From assembly GCA_964017235.1 (NCBI GenBank), contig OZ024935.1:1922001-1986000 (forward strand): a stretch of 64,000 nt of DNA, in the 5' to 3' direction. A program made the position numbers and the translations under genes. Below, piece after piece: positions 10,961 through 22,220 of this stretch; within the stretch, counting starts at the first letter, position 1, and each line of letters opens with the position of its first letter. Source of the stretch: Sabellastarte sp. h YS-2021. Lineage: Eukaryota > Annelida > Polychaeta > Sabellida > Sabellidae. Below the pieces are notes generated by a model that was given only the letters and a program-made list of their open reading frames with translations, did not search any database and was not told the DNA's origin.

Positions 10961-13900
10961 TTACCTTAACTGGGTGACCAAGAATTTCTTTCCTTGTTTC
11001 TAAATTTAATTACAGCAGTCGCTAACCTTATTGCTGCCTGCACAACCCACCTTTTGGGGCATTTCTGACCCTCTTGTTAAAAAGTTTATCCTGTGCATTG
11101 ACATTACAGCACATAAAAATATAAATTCATATAACTTTATCCAATTACCATAACCAGATTCATCTGGTTAAATTTTTAATCTTTTACTCAAATCCTGTTG
11201 CTGTTAAATTGAAACTGAAATAAAAAAATATCCAAAATATATCCAAATTCAAGTCAAATGCAAATTTTAGTGTATTTTTTGCAGAGTGCCACAAAAAATA
11301 TGCTTTCTTATTAAGTGTAAAAACCTATTTAACATCAAAATTCAATTTAAAAGTTACATAAATATCTCCTAAAACACTATCATATCTATTTCATAAAATT
11401 TTGAATTAGGAAGCACTCATTAGGAATCTTTACCAGGGTGCATCTTCACCCATTTTTGTATCCAGAATATGATCTGAATCTTTCCCAAATGTAATCACTT
11501 TTTCGTCTGTCAAGATCCTACCCAGTGAATGAATCATGGAGCCCATGTATAAAAGCTTATTATTTTTGAAGTTGTGTCAACCAGAAAGTTAAAGTCAAAA
11601 TATCTTGAAAATGGGACCTATGAAAGTTTTGTTTTTTTGAATCAAGAATGTAATCATAAAAATTCCTTCATTACTTTTGAAGTTATCATGACCACACATA
11701 TATAGTTAAACAGACAAATATACTGCAGGGCAAAACCACTTTGCCAGAGGCAATATGAATGTATAATGTTTAGCCACTTGCACTGGACTGAACAAAAAAT
11801 GCACATCAGATTTTAATAGCATGCTAAACATTCATCAGTTGTCAGAATCATTTCATCTAGATAAACATATAGTGGGGAGTGGATGGGGGTTACCCATTTT
11901 GGGGGTAGAGGGATGCAGATTTTCCTAATTTTTTGCATCCCTGTACAGATTATGTGTGACACCTGGCAAGTCCCATCTTCAAACTCCAACTAGAAAGCAC
12001 ATTAAATGCCAGTTAAATCTGACACTTGGAATGACAAACAGATCCCTGTCTGAAACTGTACAAAGTCACTCTGAAGTGAAATTAGTGTTTTATAAATTTT
12101 AAAACATTGACTATCATTCAGGCTTCTGGCTTTTTAAAGTGCCTGGGTTTGACATCGTAACTGGGACTTAGACTGCTCCTCTAGACTGATATGTTACATT
12201 AAAATCACAAGAAAAAATTCACATAATACACCCAGTCTTAGGCTGTAATCCCGCTGCCTAACGGTTGGATTCAGCAGTTAGTCCCATATAGTAAGCTATT
12301 GTACTGCAATAAAATTAAAACTTTTAATTAAGTAAATGTAGTTTTTCTGCTATAAGCTTACTATGTGGAACTAAGGAGAGTCCCACCCTGCCTCCCCGCT
12401 GTATTCTCAATTCGTATTCTTCAATTTGAAGGAGGAAGCAGTGTTGGACTGCTAACTAGTTTCCTTTGTCACATATGAGGATCTCATCCCTATATATTTG
12501 TTTTTACAACCTTTCTGTGGTTTGTGTTTGAGTCCTCTCCCAGAGCCACATGCTTTTAAACTTAAATCTCATCCCAGTCTTTCATATAATTAAGATGAGG
12601 CTGAAAAAAACAACAAATTAGTGGTATGGTTGAAAGGCAAGAATTTTAGGGGTTGCTTTTCAGTGGGACTGAATACATTTTACAAATATGTTCTGTTTCA
12701 AGATATACAAACAAAAAGTAATACACAATTTAATAATCCAACAAAGTAAGCACTAAAAGTATATTTTAAGTAAAAAAAATCAGGATTCAGGCTTTACAGA
12801 AACTTCACTTGGGTGTGTGTTCATTTTGTTTACTCAACTCCCACCATTCTAAAAGACTTTTTTCCAAGACTGTGTAAATTAAGTGTGTGCAATGGGGTAA
12901 AGGGGTCATTATAATGTCAGAGATACATGCTGGACTGATAAACCCCACTGGTATGTTGTACATACCTACAAGAGAGAGCCTAGATAAATTAAGGGACACA
13001 CACTCAAATTACACAACAAGCATATCTATTTTTTTCAGTGGCAAGATGGGTCAGTCTCTTCCCCCGCTGTGACCTCAATTAAGATAAGACTGAAAGCCAG
13101 ATGATGGGTTTACATTATACAAGAAGGAGTAGTGAAGTGTGGTGGATTAGAAGTCATATGTTTTGGGACAGTTGAGTGTTCTAGGTGTTTTGTGTGTTTT
13201 GCTCACATTTTCTGGAAATAATTTATATACATTTGTATTATGGAAGCTCTGTGAAAAATTAGACTATTATCATGGATTGGTGCTTAAAAGTCAGTGGCCA
13301 TCAGGTAATTGTGACTTCAAAGGAAACATCAGATCAAGTTGAGGGCATAAAGCCTTCAAACAATAAACCAAGATTTATAAAAGTAAGATTTATTTATACT
13401 ATTGTTTGTGATCAGTTACAGGGTTTTATGTAATCATTTGCAGTAAATATTGAGATAGTGTACATTTCATTTGAAACAAATTTGGTGTATTTTATGAAGT
13501 AAATTTATACTAAAATGTCCAGCTAGGTTTGGTTTATTAAATCTTGCAGATAAAACTCATCAAAATATAAAATAAGCATAAGCATTTTAGATTTAACTAA
13601 GAAATTATTGATTTTTTTTAAATATGCATATTTGCTAATCAATTCAGCAAATGCAACCCTTTACTCAAAATCTTAGTAAATATGCAAATTTACTGGTTTC
13701 ACCTATTTACTGTAACATATATGTATTTCTGTTAAAATCAATTTCCAATATTAAAATATTAAACCTTAAGCTTTTTGGTACAAACTAAACATAAAAAGTG
13801 ACTGACTGAGATTGTACAAAGTGCTATATATGTATTTATACTAATTACATACAAGTGTGAAAAGATACAGCATAAACCAGAGGATAGCTGACTTCTGATA

Positions 13901-14095
13901 TACAATATCCTTTATTATGTTTTCCATTAGCCTTTATTTTGATCAACATGTATATTTTTCCTTGCTGAGTGGCGTTTAACAAAAAGTTAACGTTTAATAC
14001 ATATTCTTAATATTTATGGCTAAGAGTTGATTTTTAAAGCTTTTATTACAATGCTGAGTGTAATTCTTAAAATTTAAAGCCTTTTCTTTGTACAT
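10961..14095. other. Long non-coding stretch, no gene seen
   Basis: AT-rich sequence without supported coding exons. The segment 13560-13760 (alternating AAATATGCA and TTTACT motifs) resembles 25560-25740, suggesting an old dispersed repeat. No RNA gene was recognised. Confidence 0.4.
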
Positions 14096-14718
14096 AAAAA
14101 ATAGCATCAGAGATGCCGGTACCCCACAGCCTGGGGATAATTTCAACACCATGAGATATAGAAGTACTGAAACAGTTCAAAGATGTGGATACTTTCAGGG
14201 CATTGTCAGTTATATAAAGCTCAAAATAATGTGAAAGAAAAGAGAAAGAAAACTCAATAGCTAGATGACAGCATTTATCAGTACACTAAAAACTACGAAG
14301 CTGTAAAACTTATTAATTGGAGAACAGCTGTCAATGGAATAAGCACAGTTATGTAAAAGTGCATATAATAATCTGTTGCCGCAATTCATATTTCTTTGTC
14401 ATAAGAGAAAGATGTCTCAAATACGGTAGGTGAACACACTTTGGCAGAGCCAAAGTTAAAGGTCACACCATGATGCACACCTACTACCCCTAACCAATGT
14501 CCCTACCAAGTGTCAACCTTCTACACCCAATAAACCCAGACCCGATTTTAAAACTCATGGTCACTATGACAAGATCAAAGGTAAAATCAAGTCTCACACC
14601 ATGCTGTTGCACATCTACAACCCCCAACCAATGTCCCTACCAAGTATCAACTTCCTACACCTCACGGTTTCCAAGATAAAGCCCGGACAAGATTTTATAG
14701 GGCACGGTCACTACAGCA

Positions 14719-17210
14719 AGGTCAAAGGTCAAATCAAGGTCACACCATGATGTTGCACACCTACATCCCCCTGACCAATGTCCCTACCAAGTATCAACTT
14801 CCTATACCTTACGGTTTCCGAGATATAGCCTGGACAATATTTTATAGGTCAAGGTCACTACGGCAAGGTCCACACCAGAAGATTCCCAGTCCATGATTTT
14901 ATATAGGCTTGCTTACCATCCCAAACATCTAGGACCAATAATAAGTGAGTTATAAGCACTTTTAAGTTTGGCTATCCTCGTTTGACCTTGAAGGAGGGGT
15001 CCAAGGTCAAATCTGACCACATCAAAAGATTTGCAGCACAAGATTTCCTATAGGTTGGTTTGACATTGCAAACCTCTAGGACCAATAATAAGGGAGATAT
15101 GAGCACTTTTAACATCCGCTATGTGGGTTACTTTGGCACTCGGTGAATGACCTTGAATTAAGAGCTTCAAGGTCAAATGCCTGCAAGGTTGTAGAGGACA
15201 TATATATCTGTTCTACATATCACCTATGAAGACATTCAACCTATGAGAAACAGCCAGTAGAAAAATGTAGATAATTTTCAAAGAAATGCCTGCGGCAGCC
15301 ATCTTGTTTTTCAGAATGAGGCTAATTTCCTTCCCAGAGAAGCTTACCCCTCAATGAAGATATCCTGCAAATTTGGTGAACCTAGCTGATGTAGTTTTCC
15401 TCTTCGAGTGTTAACGCCAAAAATCTCTCTACGCGTGGCGGCGGCAGTGTAGCAAATGCTAAACCAAAGTATCCACCGGATACAATCACAGCATTTATCA
15501 GTAAACCCAAAATGGCCGAATTATGGTTTGGATGTTTTGAATATTACACATGCATACAGAAGTGGCAATACATTCAATGAATGCTTATGTGTGGTGTTGG
15601 AGAAAAGCCTGTGGCTCACTTGGTGAAATTCCATCTGTTACAATGGGAACTTGCAAAATGAAATTCTTAATGAATTCTAATATGACTTTAACAGTGCTTA
15701 ATCTGCATAAACAGACAGACCCAAAGGTGCCACAAGATTTTGAAGGCCATTACAGCAAGGTCAAAGGTCAATCAAGGTCAGACCATGATGTTGCACACCT
15801 ACACCCCCTAACCAATCTCCCTACCAAGTATCAACTTGCTACACCTTGCCATTTCCGAGATATAGCCCGGACAAGATTTTATAGGTCAAGGTCACTACGG
15901 CAAGGTCAAAGGTCAAATCAAGGTCACACCATGATGTTGCACACCTACATCCCCTAACCAATGTCTCTACCAAGTATCAACTTCCTACACCTTACGGTTT
16001 CTCAGATACAGCCCGGACAAACTTTTCCCGCCACCCGTTCCCCCATCCGGACACCATGGGTGAAAACAATACCCTGACAGCCCTTAAGGGATGTGGGGTA
16101 AAAATGGTATCAGAGATGCCTGTACCCCATAGACTGGGGAAATAGTTTTCAACACCATGAGATACAGGAGTAATAAAACAGTACAAAGATTTGGATACTT
16201 TCAGAGCAGTGTCAGTTATGTAAACCTCCAAATAATGTTTAAGTAGAGAAAACAACATCTAAGAGAAAGAAAATGTATGCAAAGATGAATAATTAAAATA
16301 AGACAATTTAGTAGCAAAATGACAGCATTAATCAGTAAACTAAAAATTATGAAGCTATAAAATTTATTTGTTGGAGAATAGCTGTCAATGGAAATAGCAA
16401 AAATATGTAGAGTGAATATAACAATCAGTTGCAGCAATCCATGTATCTTGGTCATAAGAGAAAGATTTCTCAAATATGGCAGGTAAACACACTTTGGAAG
16501 AGCCAAAGTTAAAGGTCACATCATGATGCAAACCTGCACCCCCAAACCAATGTCCCTACAAAGTGTCAACCTTCAATACCAATAGCTCAGACAAGATAGT
16601 AAAACTCAGGGTCACTATGACAAGGTCAAAGGTCAACTCAAGGTCACAGTATAACCTTGCATATCTACCACCCCCAACCACTGTCCCTACCAAGTATCAT
16701 CTTCCGGTTTCCGAGATATAGCCCGGCCAAGATTTTAGAGGTCAAGGTCACTACAGCAAGGTTAAAGGTCCAATCAAGGTCACACCATGATGTTGCACAC
16801 CTACACTCCTTATCAGTGTCCCCATCAAGTATCAACTTCCTACACCTTACTTTTTCCGAGATATAGCCCAGACAAAATTTTATAGGTCAAGGTCACTATG
16901 GCAAGATCAAAGGTCAACTCAAGGTCACACTATGACATTGCATACCTACAACTCCAACCAATGTCCCTACCAAGTATCAACTTCGTACACCTTACGGTTT
17001 CCAAGATATAGCCCAAACAAGATTTTATAGATCAAGGTCACTACGGCAAGGCAAGGTTAAAAGTCCAATCAAGGACACACCACAATAATACACCTACAAG
17101 CCCTAAACAATGTCCCTACCAAGTAACAACTTCATACACCTTGCAGTATCAGAGATATGACCCGGACAAGATTTTATAGGTTAAGGTCACTACGGCAAGG
17201 TCAAAGGTCA
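14719..17210 (+). promoter_or_regulatory. Cluster of DR1-type nuclear-receptor motifs in the repeat array
   Basis: AGGTCAAAGGTCA, a perfect direct repeat of AGGTCA spaced by one base (DR1), occurs at 14719-14731, 15758-15770, 15903-15915, 16623-16635 and 17198-17210. Degenerate versions lie in other units (near 14571, 16757, 16905). Most units also carry TCAAGGTCA, the extended half-site used by NR5A/ERR-type receptors. DR1 sites are bound by RXR, HNF4 and COUP-TF family receptors. Any regulatory effect here is inference: the motifs may simply be part of a satellite. Confidence 0.4.
14880..15430. repeat. Dispersed repeat shared with 46.2-46.6 kb
   Basis: Contains two tandem sub-blocks with GGACCAATAATAAG (14932 and 15080), AAATCTGACCACATCA, GACCTTGAAGGAGGGG, and further on GGCAGCCATCTTGTTTTTC and GACATCCTGCAAATTTG-like sequence. 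The same order of blocks is found at about 46190-46590 and its duplicate at 52455-52855. It is a multi-copy non-coding element of unknown class. Confidence 0.7.
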
Positions 17211-17508
17211 AATCAAGCTCACCCCATGACGTTACACACCTACAATCCCTAACCAATGTCCCTACCAAGTATCAACTTCCTACACCTTGCGGTTGCTGAG
17301 CGACAGCCCAGACATTTTTAAAGGCCAAGGTCACTAGAGACAAGGTCAACCTTTTTCCCGTCGCCTGCCCATCCAGACACCATGGGTGAAAATAATATTC
17401 CAAGGGCTATGGGGTAAAAATTATTACTCTTTTTTTTCTTTTGAAAGGAAACTCTTTCTAACAGTCAACATTTTTGCTTTGTTGATTTAAAAGTTCTGTT
17501 CATGATAA

Positions 17509-18391
17509 GGATACATCCTATTTACAAAAACAGTAAATTTTCAGTTTCTGTGTTTAGGGCACACCCTATTTACAAAAAGATGAAATTTGCAGTTTCTGTG
17601 TTTAGGGCACACCCTATTTACAAAAAGATGAAATTTGCAGTTTCTGTGTTTAGGGCACACCCTATTTACAAAAAGATGAAGTTTGCAATTTCCATGTTTT
17701 GGGCACACCCTATTTACAAAAAGATGAAATTTGCAGTTTCTGTGTTTAGGGTGCACCCTATTTACAAAAAAAGATGAAATTTGCAGTGTGTTTGTTTAGG
17801 GCACACCCTATTTACAAAAAGAGGAAATTTGCAGTTTCCGTGTTTAGGGCACACCCTATTTACAAAAAGGGGAAAGTTTCAGTTTCTGTGTTTAGGGCAC
17901 ACCCTATATACAAAAACAGTAAATTTTCAGTTTCTGTGTTTAGGACACACCCTATTTACAAAAAGATGAAATTTACTGTTTTTGTGTTTAGGGTGCACCC
18001 TATTTACAAAGAGAGGAAATTTGCAGTTTCTGTGTTTAGGGCACACCCTATTTACAAAAAGATAAAACTTGTAGTTTCTGTGTCTAGGGTGCACCCTATT
18101 TACAAAAAGATGAAATTTGCAGTTTCCGTGTTTAGGGTGCACCCTATTTACAAAAAGAGTAAATTTGCAGTTTCTGTGTTTAGGGCACACCCTATTTACA
18201 AAAAGATAAAATTTGCAGTTTGTGCGTCTAGGGTGCACCCTATTTACAAAAAGATGAAATTTGCAGTTTCCGTGTTTAGGGTAGACCCTATTTACAAAAA
18301 TATGAATTAATTTGCAGTTTCTGTGTTTAGGGCACACCCTATTTACAAAAAGATTAAATTTGCCATATTTGTGCTTAGGGTGCACCCTTTT
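17509..18391 (+). repeat. 48-bp tandem satellite, about 18 copies
   Basis: Units of 48 bp made of CACCCTATTTACAAAAAG, a GAAATTTGCAGTTTCTGTG block and TTTAGGG, repeated about 18 times with few changes. Because 48 is a multiple of three, frames stay open on both strands: the plus frame repeats HPIYKKMKFAVSVFRA, the minus frame NRVCPKHRNCKFHLFV, each 16 residues. Frame shifts near 17762 and 18300 come from one or more extra bases. Two unit types mix: one with TAGGGCACACCCTA and one with the perfect palindrome TAGGGTGCACCCTA (for example near 17745, 17989, 18133). I regard it as a minisatellite rather than a gene. Confidence 0.93.
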
Positions 18392-19060
18392 TCCATGTTG
18401 ATATATGCTGTTTTTCTGGTGGCATTTTGAGTTTTTTCACTTATGTGATTTTGACAAATGTCTCAAATGGTGCAAATTTTTGCATGAAACTACCATATTT
18501 CATGAATGAAATTTCCATATTTGCACCAAAACCCTGCATATTGCAAAATTTAAGGTCTAAAAGGGAAAGGTCTGGATTTTCCCTTTTAAATCTGACAGCG
18601 CTTGTTCTATAATGGTCTTCCCAGTCTGTAGTCTATATGCATACACATTGTGATCTGCTCATGGTATCCTTGAGTGAGATTGAATGGCATACAGTGCTGA
18701 AACCACATAATCTTAATTTGTAATACCACAGAATGTCCCTGAAAAGTGCTTTTCGATAAAGTTTTTGGAGATACACTTCTGACTTCCATCTCCAAAACTC
18801 GCTTGGTCACACTAAAATTAGGATCTCTAGCTTTAACTTTAGGTGCAGTTATCAAAGTGTGATCCATAAGTTCGTTACAACACTATACAACATGGCTTTT
18901 TGTCTTTCTTTTATGCTTCCAGGAATGGAGTATCAATTGTTTCCTCCTGTTTTGTAGTTCCATTGGTAGTTGCTCTGAAATCACAAATTTATTAGATTTA
19001 TACAAATTTCTGGCATGTTTAAAATTACTTCTTTATCTTTAATTTGTATTGAATCTTGCA
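18392..19060. other. Flank of the satellite, no gene supported
   Basis: AT-rich sequence. A minus-strand frame of 86 codons (18607-18867) has no recognisable domain and no splice or poly(A) context, so it is not called. Confidence 0.35.
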
Positions 19061-20840
19061 ACTATAAGTCTTGGTTTATTTTTACCAGGCCTATGAACTC
19101 TGTCAGAGTGGATCTCCAAAGAATATTCCAGCTGAATTTCAAGTTACTCAGAATGTTGTAAAATAAAAGGTTGACATTCATAGACTTTACCTGAGATTGC
19201 AGCAGCTGATACTTCCTAAATAGGCTGGTATTTTCTCTCTTTAGATCTTCTATCTCCTGTGTCTGATTATATGTTCTTTTCTTCATGTCTTCTAATTTGC
19301 TCTAAAATAACTCTATTTTCTGATTTTGTTTTGTTCAACTTTTTGATATAGTGTGCATAATTCCATTTTTTGAGCTAACTCTTATACCATTTGTTTTTTT
19401 TTTACTTTTCCATCATATCAGTTGCGTTGGTTTCAAATGTATCCTTTAAAGTCTCCAACTTTTCTGTTATGTTTGTTGCCACAGTAAAGTCAATCTCCTC
19501 TTCTTCACTGCCACTGTGAATCAGTATATATCCTCATGCTGGACATCTACTGGGGAAATTTCTTTCCTCTTTTTTTTCTCTTTGAAGTTGATGCAGTATC
19601 TAATAATTTTACGAAATTGCTTATTTGGTTTTGTGTCAATCCTGTTCTCAGTGGTGTACTTGGCTGAATTCTTTCTTCCTGTCTTAATTTGTACCATTTT
19701 CAATGCTTCTTCTTGAATATCACCATGATATTGATCAATAATATTTCCCATATTTTCTATATCTGAATCACGTTTTTGTCTATAATACTTTTCTTTATAT
19801 GAGTTATATGAATGATCTGTCAACCCCCTGTGCACTTGATAAGGCCTTGGGTGTAGAGTTATATGAATACACTGTCAGTCCCTCTGTGTACCATATAATT
19901 TGCATTCATTTATTGAATATTTTTATTTTTAAGTTTTCCTCTTTACATATACTTTTGTTTCATTTTCTCATATCTATAATATTCTTGATATTTTCCAGGA
20001 CATCGACAAATAATTTTTTTACATTTAAAATTCAAGAGTTTTCAGTTAATCACCACCAAAAAATTTCTACCTCTGTGAGCCTGTCACACACATGGTACTT
20101 CATCTTCACTTGGCCAAGCAAGTTGTCTTATTTTGTCTAAATGTCTAATTCGCTAATCTCTTTCTTGTGGCTCATATTTGGGACAACTTTCTAGATCTGT
20201 TCTAATTTCTTGATTTTGTTCAGGAAGAAATCAGCAAATTTATTTGTCATACTATTGTTATCAATTTTGACTACCAAATTTAGTGATTACTGCGTCTAAT
20301 GTATCCAGCTATATGGTTGTAAAACTACCATGTTGTTTGTATCCCTGTGAGTTAATTATTAAATTCAATATTTCTGTATCATAAGTTTGCTCATCATATA
20401 AATGAATGTTGCGGTCACCAATAACAATTGAGGCTGTATTGTCTTATTCAGAGAGTGTATCACTATTTCATTTAGTGTGTCTACTTTTTGTGGAAAAAAC
20501 CCTCCAACTGGCAAAATAAAATGATTGTGGTTCACACACATTAAGTTTCTTAGCTCTATACTCTTTTTCATAAATAAGTGCCAGGCTAACAGTTCTACAT
20601 TTCATGCTGACAGCATCAAGTCAGTTTCCATGTTTTGTGAGATCCCAAGTACTTATCAAAGCATCCACTTTTTAGGTTTTTTTTGTTAGCCAGGTTTCAG
20701 TCACAACACATAGGTATGTATTTATCTCATGTATTATGATGTATTCTGCAAGTGCAATATCCTATTTTTAATTGAATGGCCTTTTATGATTAGTATGATG
20801 ATATTTTCTCTGAGGCGATGGTCACAGTTTTTGGAAATGT
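19060..20840 (-). mobile_element. Heavily decayed non-LTR retrotransposon, probable endonuclease/RT fragment
   Basis: The minus-strand translation, with many stops, contains in order CVVTETWLTKK (about 20690), EKEYRAKKL, ASIVIGDRNIHLYDEQ (about 20420) and further fragments down to 19062. Endonucleases of CR1/L2-type LINEs have a similar order (ETWL, then GDFNIHLD). Remaining frames at 19521-19835 and 19062-19286 are Lys/Glu-rich, probably coiled-coil, and carry no domain I recognise. The boundaries are guesses. Confidence 0.5.
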
Positions 20841-21200
20841 TAGTTTATTTATATTTTGTGTTAAATCATATGTATGTTTTGTGACAGATTTCTTTTGAAC
20901 ATGTACAAGGCAAGAACATCAATTGTGACATATTAGTACTTTGTGATTATACTGGGGAGATGTTTCTTGTTACTTCAAGAGAGACATTATGCTTAGTCCT
21001 AACCAGGCTAGTTCTCGTGACTAACCTAAATAATGCTGTGACAATAACAAAAATACAAGTGAATGATTGATATAAGCATACTGTTGACTGTTACAACAAA
21101 AACACTTTTAAAACGGTGGCTTATATATTACATTGCCTGCACATTCTGTTTCATCTGAAAGATAAAATGCTTCAGAGTACAATGACAAAGATTGAGAGTC
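20841..21200. other. No gene seen
   Basis: AT-rich sequence between the decayed LINE and the block that is paralogous to 59.1 kb. Nothing recognised. Confidence 0.35.
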
Positions 21201-21204
21201 TTCC

Positions 21205-22060
21205 CATTTGTTATTTTTGTTGACTATTTAAAGTTGTTCAAAATAGTTGACTTGTTTATTTATCATACGTGGAAAAAATGCTTGTTTTTCTGAAAAGTAA
21301 AAGTTTATTACCCTTTTTCTCAAACCACCTTTTAACTTTTCTTGTCTTGTTTTAAAAATATATATCAATAGATCAGACAGACTTTTTGAACTTGCCAGAA
21401 ACTATTCTTGTCTTGATGCAAGTCTTGATGTATGCCTGCCTGCCGCTGAAACATATTTCATGCGAATACAATGTCAGGAAATGTCAGAAACATATATCAA
21501 CATAATAATCTGAACATTGTGTTTCCGCTAACCCCAAGACTTGCTCAAACCTATATGAAGACATGATTTTAGTGAAATCAAGAGAACCAGTAGGCAAAGC
21601 AAGGTAGGTTGAACAATTAATGTTTGTTTGGTGGCCTAAATAGTCACAAGGGGTTTAGTAATGATCAACAATGAACTGTAAAATGATAAGAATTCAACCA
21701 TAACGAGAAAATTACATGTGTAACATACATTTTCAGATTTTTGGAGAGAAGACAGAGCATATAACCTGACTCCAGGGATGAAAATGTTGTATTTTGTGGA
21801 GTGATAAAAGTTTTACAATATACATGGTGATTACCATGTGAGAAAAAAATAAACTAATTTCTTTTAAATTTTTGAAGAGATGAATAGAAACTTGCCAAAA
21901 GAAAAAGAGAGTTTTATAGAACAAAAACTACTGATTCTCAATAAATACACTTTTGAGTTGATACCTTATAGGGGACATAGTTTCTGTAATATTAATAAAA
22001 AAAGACACTTTTTTAATTTGATGCACTTGTTATTTGTAGTAAGTGGCACTAAGGCATACA
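21205..22060 (+). promoter_or_regulatory. Putative promoter, non-coding exon 1 and intron start of the C1q-like gene
   Basis: This block aligns with 59145-60110, about 38 kb away. Shared pieces include GACTATTTAAAGTTG, CAAGTCTTGATGTATGCCTG (then CCTGCC), GAACATTGTGTT, AAGACTTG, TCAAACCTATATGAA and AGCAAGGTAGGTT. The last contains a strong splice donor after 21603 (CAAG, then GTAGGT). CTATATGA at 21551 is a TATA-like box about 50 nt upstream of the donor, so exon 1 would be very short and non-coding. Similarity continues past the donor to ACATAGTTTCTGT and CACTTGTTATTTGTA (about 22040). Placement upstream of the C1q coding exons is inference; no transcript evidence is available. Confidence 0.55.
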
Positions 22061-22220
22061 ACTTTGAATTGAATTAGCAAATATGACACGTACTTGTGAC
22101 TGAAATTCCCCTAATTGAAAGACAGAGGCTCAGGGCTAACAATTTATCATTGTGACTGAGGTTCTTTAGCCTGCTACTAGAGATAGGATCCACTTACAGG
22201 GGACCGTAATTAAAATGGTC

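Larger units (their letters stand above)
14098..17430 (+). repeat. Duplicated ~2-kb unit containing a ~140-bp tandem array with AGGTCA motifs
   Basis: Two large units lie head to tail, about 14098-16104 and 16105-17430. Each starts with ATCAGAGATGCC, a GTACCCCA box and TTCAACACCATGAGATA, and each ends with ACACCATGGGTGAAAA and GGGGTAAAAAT. Inside each is an array of about 130-150-bp repeats marked by ACCAATGTCCCTACCAAGTA (starts near 14494, 14632, 14775, 15810, 15957, 16547, 16676, 16811, 16957, 17106 and 17250) and by CGAGATATAGCC. The first unit also contains a non-array block (14880-15430). Short frames here are by-products of the repeat. Confidence 0.88.

Noticed and set aside
17502..18310. 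Repetitive protein gene with 16-residue repeats
   Set aside because: Frames are equally open on the opposite strand and break where the repeat length slips. No signal peptide, splice or poly(A) context. A minisatellite explains everything.
17509..18391. Interstitial telomere sequence (TTTAGGG in every unit)
   Set aside because: TTTAGGG occurs once per 48 bp and never in tandem, so it is part of the unit and not telomeric repeat.
17511..18391. CRISPR array
   Set aside because: The repeat is a continuous 48-bp tandem unit with no unique spacers, and the sequence is eukaryotic.
18607..18867. 86-codon minus-strand frame as a gene
   Set aside because: No domain, no surrounding gene signals, and it sits at the edge of the satellite.
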